From an uncultured Porphyromonadaceae bacterium (GTDB lineage Bacteria > Bacteroidota > Bacteroidia > Bacteroidales > Muribaculaceae): DNA of 64,000 nt. The notes below the pieces were generated by a model. That model was not told the origin of the DNA and did no database searches. It saw only the letters and a program-made list of their open reading frames with translations. This document shows, piece after piece, positions 53,286-60,827 of the stretch. The stretch's first letter is position 1. Every line of letters starts with the position of its first letter. The position numbers were made by a program, and so were the translations under genes. The stretch lies in contig URSD01000004.1 of assembly GCA_900550395.1 (NCBI GenBank), positions 21,183-85,182 of the forward strand. The letters are read 5' to 3'.

Positions 53286-55724
53286 ATGAAATACGGACAC
53301 TTCGATGACGCAGCGCGCGAGTATGTCATAACCGACCCGCGCACTCCCTGGCCCTGGATAAACTATCTCGGCAATAAGGATTTTTTCTCGCTCATAAGCA
53401 ATACTGCCGGTGGATACAGCTTCTACCGTGATGCGAAATTCAGAAGAATCACTCGCTACCGCTACAACGGCGTGCCTATGGATGCCGGCGGCCGCTACTT
53501 CTATATAAAGGACGGCGACACAGTGTGGAATCCCGGATGGAAGCCCACAAAGACGGCCCTCGATGCCTACGAGTGCCGCCACGGCATGAACTACACCATT
53601 ATCACCGGCGAGAAGAACGGCCTGGAGGCTCGCGCTCTGTTCTTCGTACCCCTTGGCGAACATGCCGAGGTGACAAAGCTTACGCTTACCAACAAGACTG
53701 ACGCGCCCAAGACGTTCAAGCTGTTCTCGTTCATGGAGTGGTGCCTCTGGAACGCCGCCACCGATATGGAGAACTTCCAGCGCAATTTCTCCACCGGCGA
53801 GGTGGAGGTGGACGGCTCGGCCATTTATCACAAGACGGAATACAAGGAGCGCCGCAATCACTATGCGTTCTATTGGGTCAATGCTCCGGTGCAGGGCTTC
53901 GACACCGACCGCGAGACGTTCCTCGGACTGTACAACGGCTTCGACGAGCCGCAGGTCGTGCTCGACGGCAAACCCCGCAACTCGGTGGCCCACGGCTGGT
54001 CGCCCATCGCCTCGCACTATCTGGAGATAACCTTGCAGCCCGGCGAGAGCCGCGACCTCGTGTTCGTCCTCGGCTACGTCGAGAACCCTCAGGACGAGAA
54101 GTGGGAGAGCAAGGGCGTCATCAACAAGAAGCGCGCCAAAGAGATAATGGAGCGTTACGACACACCAGAGAAGGTGGACCGTGCCTTTGACGCCCTGCGC
54201 GGCTACTGGGATGACCTCCTCGACCGCTTCTCCGTCAGCTCCGGCGACGATCGCCTCGACCGCATGGTCAACATCTGGAACCAGTACCAGTGCATGATTA
54301 CGTTCTGCTTCTCGCGCTCCGCCAGCTTCTTCGAGAGTGGCATAGGCCGCGGCATGGGCTTCCGCGACAGCAACCAGGACCTGGTAGGATTCGTCCACCA
54401 GATTCCCGCCCGCGCCCGTGAACGCATCATCGACATAGCCTCCACGCAGTTCCCCGACGGCGGCTGCTACCACCAGTACCAGCCTCTGACGAAGCGCGGC
54501 AACAATGACATAGGCGGCGGCTTCAACGACGACCCCATGTGGCTCATATTCGGCACGCTCGCCTACATCAAGGAGACCGGCGACTTCTCGATACTCGACG
54601 AGCCGGTGCCCTTCGACAATCAGCCCGGCTCGGAGGTCAGCCTTATGGAACATCTGCGCGTGAGCTTCGACCATGTCATAAAGAATCTCGGCCCTCACGG
54701 GCTGCCCCTCATAGGCCGCGCCGACTGGAACGACTGCCTCAATCTCAACTGCTTCTCCAACGACCCCAACGAGAGTTTCCAGACCACGGAGAACAAGACC
54801 GAGGGCAGCAAGGCTGAGTCGCTGATGATTGCCGGCCAGTTCGTCATTTACGGCCGCGACTACGCCGCCCTGTGTCGCCGTCTGGGCATGGCCGGGGAGG
54901 CTGAGCGCGCCGAGCGCCATGTCGCCGACATGGTGGAGGCTGTGAAGAAACACGGCTGGGACGGCGACTGGTTCCTCCGCGCCTACGACTTCTATGGTCG
55001 TCCCGTGGGCTCGCACACCAACAAGGAAGGCCAGATATTCATCGAGAGCCAGGGCTGGTGCACGATGGCCGGCATCGGCCTTGCCGACGGCCTCGTGGAG
55101 AAGGCGCTCGACAGCGTGAAAGAGCGCCTTGACTGCGAGCACGGCATCGTGCTCAACAATCCGGCATTCACCGAGTACGTGATGGAGTACGGCGAAATAT
55201 CCACCTATCCCGCAGGCTACAAGGAGAATGCAGGTATATTCGCCCATAATAACCCCTGGGTGATTATCGGCGAGACCGTGCTCGGCCGCGGCGACCGCGC
55301 CTGGGAGTACTATCGTAAGATATGCCCCGCTTACCTCGAGGACCGCAGCGAGCTCCACAAGGTCGAGCCGTACGTCTACTGCCAGATGACGGCCGGCAAG
55401 GACGCCGCCCGTCCCGGCGAGGCCAAGAACTCGTGGCTCACCGGCACTGCCGCCTGGAACTGGTACGCCATCACGCAGTTCATCTTCGGCATACGTCCCG
55501 ATTTCGACGGCCTGCTCATCGACCCCTGCGTTCCGGCCGGCTGGACCGGCTTCGAGGTGCGCCGCAAGTTCCGCGACGCCGATTACACTATCCGCATTGA
55601 GAATCCCGACCACGTCAGCAAGGGTGTGCGCAGCATCACCCTCAACGGCAAGCGCATAGAGGGCAACATTGTTCCCGCGCAGCCGGCCGGCACCCGCAAC
55701 GAGGTGGTTGTGACCCTGGGCTGA
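53286..55724 (+). CDS. GH94 disaccharide phosphorylase, cellobiose phosphorylase-like
   Basis: This 812-residue cytoplasmic enzyme (no signal peptide) has the GH94 order: N-terminal beta-sandwich (KYGHFDDAAREYVITDPRTP), linker helices and an alpha/alpha barrel. Catalytic Asp lies in IGRADWNDCLN (Asp480/Asp483; the ADWND motif of cellobiose phosphorylase). Other marks are GFRDSNQDLVGFVHQIP, GCYHQYQPLTKRGNNDIGGGF and GTAAWNWYAITQ. It splits a beta-linked disaccharide with phosphate to give glucose 1-phosphate plus a sugar, saving ATP. The close match to CbpA-type sequences supports cellobiose. It is alone, 150 bases from tRNA-Arg. Confidence 0.9.
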   Translation: MKYGHFDDAAREYVITDPRTPWPWINYLGNKDFFSLISNTAGGYSFYRDAKFRRITRYRYNGVPMDAGGRYFYIKDGDTVWNPGWKPTKTALDAYECRHGMNYTIITGEKNGLEARALFFVPLGEHAEVTKLTLTNKTDAPKTFKLFSFMEWCLWNAATDMENFQRNFSTGEVEVDGSAIYHKTEYKERRNHYAFYWVNAPVQGFDTDRETFLGLYNGFDEPQVVLDGKPRNSVAHGWSPIASHYLEITLQPGESRDLVFVLGYVENPQDEKWESKGVINKKRAKEIMERYDTPEKVDRAFDALRGYWDDLLDRFSVSSGDDRLDRMVNIWNQYQCMITFCFSRSASFFESGIGRGMGFRDSNQDLVGFVHQIPARARERIIDIASTQFPDGGCYHQYQPLTKRGNNDIGGGFNDDPMWLIFGTLAYIKETGDFSILDEPVPFDNQPGSEVSLMEHLRVSFDHVIKNLGPHGLPLIGRADWNDCLNLNCFSNDPNESFQTTENKTEGSKAESLMIAGQFVIYGRDYAALCRRLGMAGEAERAERHVADMVEAVKKHGWDGDWFLRAYDFYGRPVGSHTNKEGQIFIESQGWCTMAGIGLADGLVEKALDSVKERLDCEHGIVLNNPAFTEYVMEYGEISTYPAGYKENAGIFAHNNPWVIIGETVLGRGDRAWEYYRKICPAYLEDRSELHKVEPYVYCQMTAGKDAARPGEAKNSWLTGTAAWNWYAITQFIFGIRPDFDGLLIDPCVPAGWTGFEVRRKFRDADYTIRIENPDHVSKGVRSITLNGKRIEGNIVPAQPAGTRNEVVVTLG

Positions 55725-55741
55725 TAAGACAGCAATAAACT

Positions 55742-55781
55742 ACGCGTCCCTGCAAGGCTCAGATGCCTTGCAGGGACGCGT
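55742..55781. terminator. Bidirectional terminator between GH94 and rpoD
   Basis: A 17-bp perfect stem (55742-55758 with 55765-55781) and 6-base loop at a convergent junction. Confidence 0.85.
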
Positions 55782-55802
55782 TCTGTTAATCTGTCAGTAA
55801 TG

Positions 55803-56663
55803 TCAGGCGCCGAGATATGCCTTGAGCAGACGGCTTTTCTGCCCCTTGAGGCGGCGGATGGCCTTCTCTTTTATCTGGCGCACACGCTCGCGCGTCAGGT
55901 CGAATTTTGCTCCGATTTCCTCAAGTGTCATCTCCTGGCAGCCTATGCCGAAGAACATTTTCAGGATTTCGCGCTCGCGCTCGTGGAGCTGCTTGAGGGC
56001 GCGGTCCACTTCGTTGCTGAGCGATTCGCGGTTGAGGCCGGCGTCGGCCATGGGCGAGTCGTCGTTTGTCAGCACGTCCAGCAGGCTGTTGTCCTCACCC
56101 TCTACGAAGGGGGCGTCCACGGAGATGTGGCGTCCGCTCACCTTCAGCGTATCGGCAATCTTGTCTACCGGGACATCGAGGGTTTCGGCGAGTTCCTCTG
56201 GCGAGGGACGCCGTTCGTTTTCCTGCTCGAATTTCGAGAGTGCCTTGCTGATTTTGTTGAGGGAGCCCACCTGGTTGAGTGGCAGCCTGACTATGCGGCT
56301 TTGCTCTGCGAGGGCCTGAAGAATGCTCTGGCGAATCCACCATACAGCATAGGAGATGAATTTGAAGCCGCGGGTCTCGTCGAATTTGCGGGCGGCCTTG
56401 ATGAGGCCGAGGTTGCCTTCGTTTATCAGGTCGGGAAGCGACAGACCCTGGTTCTGGTACTGCTTCGCCACCGATACCACGAAGCGCAGATTGGCGCGTG
56501 TGAGTTTTTCGAGAGCCGCCTGGTCGCCGTTGCGGATGCGCTGGGCGAGTTCAACTTCCTCCTCTACCGATATAAGCTCCTCGCGGCCTATCTCTTGCAG
56601 ATATTTGTCAAGCGAGGCGCTTTCGCGGTTGGTGATGGATTTCGTGATTTTGAGCTGTCTCAT
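55803..56663 (-). CDS. rpoD: Primary sigma factor RpoD (Bacteroidota sigma-ABfr type)
   Basis: This 286-residue sigma factor is the main promoter-recognition subunit. It lacks the long region 1.1 of E. coli sigma-70, as in Bacteroidota. Region 1.2 (SASLDKYLQEIGREELIS), region 2 (ANLRFVVSVAKQYQNQGLSLP; GFKFISYAVWWIRQSIL), region 3 and region 4 (MTLEEIGAKFDLTRERVRQIKEKAIRRL) are all present. Its target sequence in this phylum is TTTG / TAnnTTTG, which I find repeatedly in this window. Its own promoter is CTTG-N20-TAACTTTG (56703-56734, minus). Confidence 0.97.
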   Translation of the reverse strand: MRQLKITKSITNRESASLDKYLQEIGREELISVEEEVELAQRIRNGDQAALEKLTRANLRFVVSVAKQYQNQGLSLPDLINEGNLGLIKAARKFDETRGFKFISYAVWWIRQSILQALAEQSRIVRLPLNQVGSLNKISKALSKFEQENERRPSPEELAETLDVPVDKIADTLKVSGRHISVDAPFVEGEDNSLLDVLTNDDSPMADAGLNRESLSNEVDRALKQLHEREREILKMFFGIGCQEMTLEEIGAKFDLTRERVRQIKEKAIRRLKGQKSRLLKAYLGA

Positions 56664-56702
56664 GTTTCTATTCTGTCAGTTGCGGTCTTATGCAAAAACG
56701 TG

Positions 56703-56734
56703 CAAAGTTAATAAAAATTTTCTTAAAATGCAAG
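56703..56734 (-). promoter_or_regulatory. Promoter of rpoD
   Basis: On the minus strand CTTG (56731-56734), 20 bases, then TAACTTTG (56703-56710), 39 bases before the ATG. One mismatch in the -33 element. Confidence 0.6.
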
Positions 56735-56855
56735 GCCAAAATGTCGGAAACCGGCCCATGCATAGCCTAAGAATATGATTTATAACGCTGTTGCCAGCGA
56801 TAATATTATTATAATTGCAAATTTTAGAGTTTTTTAGAGAGAGTGTTGCCGCCTT

Positions 56856-58682
56856 TTACTGCTGCTGTGACGTGTCGAGGCCTTCCCGTACGAGTCTGGC
56901 CTTTGCGGGGCCTATGATGGCTGCAATCTCCTCCTCGCTCGCTTCCCGCACTCGCTTTGCGCTCTTGAAGTGGCGCAGCAGGGCGGTGCTGGTGGCTTCG
57001 CCTATACCCTTGATTGCGGCCAGCTCGCTGCTGATTTGGCTGTGGCTGCGGCGGTTGCGGTGGTGGGTGATGCCGAAGCGGTGTGCCTCGTCGCGCAGTG
57101 CCTGCACTATGCGCAGCGACTCGCTGTTCTTGTCGATGTACAGCGGCACGCTGTCGCCCGGAAAATATATCTCCTCCAGGCGTTTGGCTATGCCCACTAC
57201 CGCGATTGTGCCCCTGAGGCCTATGTCCTCCAGGGCCTCCACTGCCGAGCTTAGCTGTCCCTTGCCGCCGTCCACCACTATGAGCTGCGGCAACGGCTCG
57301 CCTTCGGCCATCATGCGCGAATAACGGCGTGTGATGACCTCGCGCATCGACGCGAAGTCGTCCGGGCCTACGACGGTGCGTATGTTGAAGTGGCGGTAGT
57401 CGCGCTTGCTCGGCTTGGCGTTGCGGAATACCACGCACGACGCCACCGGATCAGACCCCTGTATGTTGGAGTTGTCGAAGCATTCTATGTGGCGCGGCAG
57501 CTCCGTGAGGCGGAAGTCGGCTTTCATCCGTTCCAGAGTGCGTTCCAGGCGTTCCTCGGGGTTGCGTTTCTCCATGTGTTTGAGGTCGTCGATGCGGTTC
57601 TGCCGTGCGTTGCGCACGCTCACTTCGAGCAGCTTGGCCTTGTCGCCGCGCCGCGGGATGCTGAAGGTGACGTCGGGCATCTCCACTTCCGGCGCGAACG
57701 GCACGACGACCTCGTCGTACGTGGCGCCGAACGTGCGCTTTATCTCGTCCATCGCGTAGGCCAGCAGCTGCGCCGCGCTCTCGTCGAGGCTGCGGCGGTA
57801 GCGCAGCGTGACGCTGCGTACCACGGCGCCGCGGCGCACGTGCATGTAGTTGATGTATACGTCGCGGTCGGCCGAGCCGTCGTCGTCCACGCCGAAGACG
57901 TCGATGTCGGCGATGGTCTGGCTGACGATGACGCTTTTGGAACGATAGTTCTGCAGCAGCTGGTATTTCATCTTCAGCTCCTGGGCTTCCTCGAAGCGCA
58001 GCTCGCCGGCCAGTCGGTTCATCTCCGCCATGAGGTACTCGGCGAGCTCGGCGGTGTTGCCGCGCAGTATCTGCTTGATGTTGCGGATGTATTCGGCGTA
58101 CGTCTCCGGCGCGATGGCGCCCGTGCAGCATCCCTTGCACCGCTTGATGTGGTATTGCAGGCAGAGGTGCCCTTTCCCGCGGGCGAGGTATTCCTCGGTG
58201 ATGGGCAGGCGGCATGTGCGCACCGGGTACAGCTCGCGGATCAGCTCGATTACGGTGTGCGCCACCCCGGTGTTGGCGTACGGCCCGAAATACTTGGAGC
58301 CGTCGCGTATGAGCTGGCGCGTCAGGAACACGCGCGGATACAGCTCGTTGGTGACGACAATCCAGGGATACGACTTGTCGTCTTTGAGCAGCACGTTGTA
58401 GCGCGGCTTGTACTCCTTTATCATGGAGTTCTCGAGGTCGAGGGCGTCCTGCTCCGTCGGCACCACTATGTAGCTCATGTCGGCTATGGCGCGGACCAGC
58501 AGATTGGTGCGGTTGCAGTCGTGTGTACGGTTGAAGTAGCTCGACACGCGCCGCTTCAGATTCTTCGCCTTGCCCACGTATATCACCGTTCCCTGCGCGT
58601 CGTAGTAGGTGTAGACGCCGGGCGTGTCGGGCAGGATGGAGATTTTCTCCATCAGTTCCGGCGATTTTTTGTGTAGCGGCAT
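56856..58682 (-). CDS. uvrC: UvrABC excinuclease subunit C
   Basis: UvrC (608 residues) makes both cuts in nucleotide excision repair. Order: GIY-YIG nuclease (LPDTPGVYTYYDAQGTVIYVGKAKNL), a Cys-containing region (GHLCLQYHIKRCKGCCTGAI), UvrB-binding UVR domain near residue 200, the RNase H-like nuclease (IECFDNSNIQGSDPVASCVVF; LIVDG-type stretch VVDGGKGQLSSAVEAL; DEAHRFGITHHR) and a C-terminal helix-hairpin-helix (AIKGIGEATSTALLRHF). Length is typical. A hairpin separates it from the upstream gene. Confidence 0.97.
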   Translation of the reverse strand: MPLHKKSPELMEKISILPDTPGVYTYYDAQGTVIYVGKAKNLKRRVSSYFNRTHDCNRTNLLVRAIADMSYIVVPTEQDALDLENSMIKEYKPRYNVLLKDDKSYPWIVVTNELYPRVFLTRQLIRDGSKYFGPYANTGVAHTVIELIRELYPVRTCRLPITEEYLARGKGHLCLQYHIKRCKGCCTGAIAPETYAEYIRNIKQILRGNTAELAEYLMAEMNRLAGELRFEEAQELKMKYQLLQNYRSKSVIVSQTIADIDVFGVDDDGSADRDVYINYMHVRRGAVVRSVTLRYRRSLDESAAQLLAYAMDEIKRTFGATYDEVVVPFAPEVEMPDVTFSIPRRGDKAKLLEVSVRNARQNRIDDLKHMEKRNPEERLERTLERMKADFRLTELPRHIECFDNSNIQGSDPVASCVVFRNAKPSKRDYRHFNIRTVVGPDDFASMREVITRRYSRMMAEGEPLPQLIVVDGGKGQLSSAVEALEDIGLRGTIAVVGIAKRLEEIYFPGDSVPLYIDKNSESLRIVQALRDEAHRFGITHHRNRRSHSQISSELAAIKGIGEATSTALLRHFKSAKRVREASEEEIAAIIGPAKARLVREGLDTSQQQ

Positions 58683-58700
58683 GGGTAAGAATTTGGTTGA

Positions 58701-58748
58701 AACAGAGAGAACAGAAAGCCGGACAGTGTCGGCCCTGTTCCCTCTGTT
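58701..58748. terminator. Hairpin between the LOTUS/DUF3825 gene and uvrC
   Basis: AACAGAGAGAACAG and CTGTTCCCTCTGTT form a 14-bp stem with one mismatch, plus an inner GCCG/CGGC stem. It may end or attenuate transcription from the upstream gene into uvrC. A T6 run follows only on the plus-strand side, so its strength on the minus strand is uncertain. Confidence 0.5.
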
Positions 58749-58778
58749 TTTTAATGATTTTTCAGACCTTTCGGCGCG

Positions 58779-60662
58779 TCACGCTATCGGCCCGAAGATG
58801 TCGTTGATTTTCAGCCATTCGTTCTCGGGGCCGCACAGCAGGCGCGCGCCGGCGTAGGCCATTCCGAGGGTGTAGATGGTGGTGGCGGCATAGTCGCCGC
58901 TGGGCGTCTGCGTCATCACCAGCGCCACGTTGGGGCGTGTGGCGTTGCCCAGCATCAGCGGCAGCAGCAGCGAGATGGCCTTTGCCTTGGGATAGTATAT
59001 GGGTATCGCGCGGCGGTAGTTCCAGCGCAGCAGGTCCTTGGCGTCGTCTATGGCGCTCTCTATCTGCGTGCGTATGCGCGTGAGCACCAGCGGGTCCGAC
59101 TTGATGGCTTCGGCAAGCTCCTCATAGTATTCGCGGGTGCGCGGACGCTCGTAGTTGAAGTTCTGCGGGCCGAAGTAGCGCAGGAAGTCGATGGGCAGAC
59201 GGTTGCAGTGGTCGATGTAGTGGTCGAGGTTGGGCACTGCTATGTCGCGGCGCACGTCAAAGGTCAGCTCCGCGGTGCTGTTGTAGTAGTGCGCGGGCTC
59301 GGGCAGGCGTGCTCCGAATTTGCCCGTCATGTCGAACTGGCCCATTGCGCGGCTGCCCACGAAGGCCATGAACGTCCAGGGGCGCGCGTCGGTCTGGCGC
59401 TCGTTCTGCTTGAACAGGGCGTAGATGGGCTCGTTGTAGGCGTCGCAAAGGCCCGTGTTGAAGGTGGCGAACTCGCCCTCCACCATGATTTTGGGCTCGT
59501 AGCGCGGGTCGTCCACGCCTACGCTGTCCTCGTATTGCAGGCGCTCGAACGTTATGGTCAGGAAGTTTTTAAGCAGAGGATTGGTGCCGGGGTCGCGGCG
59601 TCCGTAGTACCAGCGTTCGTGGCGCGCGGTCTGTGCCAGGTGGCGCAGCGCTATGTCCAGGCCGCTGCGGCCGGCGGGCGCGGGGAAGAATGCGAAGTCC
59701 AGGAGCTTGTCCAGGGCTGTGCGCGGTCTGTCGGGGTCGAGGCGGCGCGCACGGGCCGGAGCCTCGTAGCGTGTCTCGGCGTCGGATTGCGGTTCCCTGT
59801 GCGGCATCGACACGGGCAGGTCGTGCAGCCGGTCGTTGTCGGGCAGGCGCATGAATTTCTTGTTGGGATGCTCTTCGTCGCCGCGGTCCTCTATCTCGAG
59901 GGTGGGGCCGTACAGGGCGCGAAGCAGCTCCATGAGCTTGAAGAAGCCCATGGCGTGGAAGTCGAAGCCGCGCGCTTTCAGTGCCGGCGTGATTTTTACG
60001 AGCTCATACCAGCCGTCGGGCGCGGGCAGCGTCGACGTGATGATGAACTCGAAGCGGCGGCGCAGGTCTATGATGTCCAGGTCCTGCTTCTCCACGCTGT
60101 AGCGCTCCGGGCGCATGGGCCGCGGGGACTGGGGCTCGCCGTAGGGGTGCAGCGACGGCAGGCAGATGTAGTGGTGCGGCGAGTGGGCTTCGTCGTAGGT
60201 GGCGTTGGCGACGTCGTCCGGGAAGATGTCGTTCAGCAGTTGCTTGACGCCGCGGCCGCCGTACTCCCGTGTGTCGAAACCTTCGGCGCGCAGGGCTTCG
60301 CCGAGTGTAGCCAATGCGTAGTAGCTGCCCGTGGCGGGTGCCAGTCGGCGCTCAAGGATTTCGGTGACGGCTTTGCGTGCCTGCTCTGTCTCCTCGTCGG
60401 TGAGTGGACGCAGCTCTACGGCAAACAGCGTGCGCACGGCTTCAAAAATGCGGTCGCCCAGCTGGAACTGAGGCTCGAAGCGGGTTTGGGGATTGATCTC
60501 GCGGAATGCGTCGCGCAGCTCCTCGGCTGTCACGGCTTCGCGTCCTTCGGCATTCAGCCGCTTGTTGACGTCTTCGAGAATCGGATCGAATTCTTTGAAA
60601 TTCGCTTTCAGTGCGGGAGCTGCGGAATAGCTCTCCTTCAGAATTTCTACAAGGCTTTTCAT
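58779..60662 (-). CDS. Protein with two LOTUS/OST-HTH-like domains and a DUF3825 domain
   Basis: This 627-residue cytoplasmic protein (no signal, no membrane helix) has three N-terminal helical modules. Two resemble LOTUS/OST-HTH domains: ATGSYYALATLGEALRAEGF followed by REYGGRGVKQLLNDIFPD (about residues 105-155), and PDGWYELVKITPALKARGFDF followed by GFFKLMELLRALYGP (about 215-260). The C-terminal half (about 330-620) looks like DUF3825 (LLDFAFFPAPAGRSGLDIAL; FLTITFERLQYED; ATFNTGLCDAYNEPIYALF). LOTUS domains bind RNA in known cases, while the function of DUF3825 is unknown. An RNA-related role is inferred. A -7 box (TAAATTTG, 60717-60724, minus) lies upstream. Confidence 0.7.
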   Translation of the reverse strand: MKSLVEILKESYSAAPALKANFKEFDPILEDVNKRLNAEGREAVTAEELRDAFREINPQTRFEPQFQLGDRIFEAVRTLFAVELRPLTDEETEQARKAVTEILERRLAPATGSYYALATLGEALRAEGFDTREYGGRGVKQLLNDIFPDDVANATYDEAHSPHHYICLPSLHPYGEPQSPRPMRPERYSVEKQDLDIIDLRRRFEFIITSTLPAPDGWYELVKITPALKARGFDFHAMGFFKLMELLRALYGPTLEIEDRGDEEHPNKKFMRLPDNDRLHDLPVSMPHREPQSDAETRYEAPARARRLDPDRPRTALDKLLDFAFFPAPAGRSGLDIALRHLAQTARHERWYYGRRDPGTNPLLKNFLTITFERLQYEDSVGVDDPRYEPKIMVEGEFATFNTGLCDAYNEPIYALFKQNERQTDARPWTFMAFVGSRAMGQFDMTGKFGARLPEPAHYYNSTAELTFDVRRDIAVPNLDHYIDHCNRLPIDFLRYFGPQNFNYERPRTREYYEELAEAIKSDPLVLTRIRTQIESAIDDAKDLLRWNYRRAIPIYYPKAKAISLLLPLMLGNATRPNVALVMTQTPSGDYAATTIYTLGMAYAGARLLCGPENEWLKINDIFGPIA

Positions 60663-60716
60663 TTAAATAATAAAAGCTTAAATTGTTCTTTTTGTTTTGG
60701 TATGAATTTTTCAGCG

Positions 60717-60724
60717 CAAATTTA
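60717..60724 (-). promoter_or_regulatory. -7 box for the LOTUS/DUF3825 gene
   Basis: TAAATTTG on the minus strand, 54 bases before the ATG, matches TAnnTTTG. Confidence 0.4.
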
Positions 60725-60802
60725 CAATAAACTATTAACAATATATAGCTAAAAAATGATAAATTTTTCGCCGCGTAGCCATTCCTTTATCCGCTTTTTA
60801 CC

Positions 60803-60810
60803 TATATTTG
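60803..60810 (+). promoter_or_regulatory. -7 box for polA
   Basis: TATATTTG, 17 bases before the polA ATG at 60828, matches TAnnTTTG. No clear -33 element. Confidence 0.5.
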
Positions 60811-60827
60811 TACAAAATATTTCCGCG

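Noticed and set aside
53271..55613. A 780-residue minus-strand open frame opposite GH94
   Set aside because: It is a shadow of the GC-rich, C-ending codons of the GH94 gene. It lacks family motifs and has odd composition (Val/Gly/Ala/His rich).
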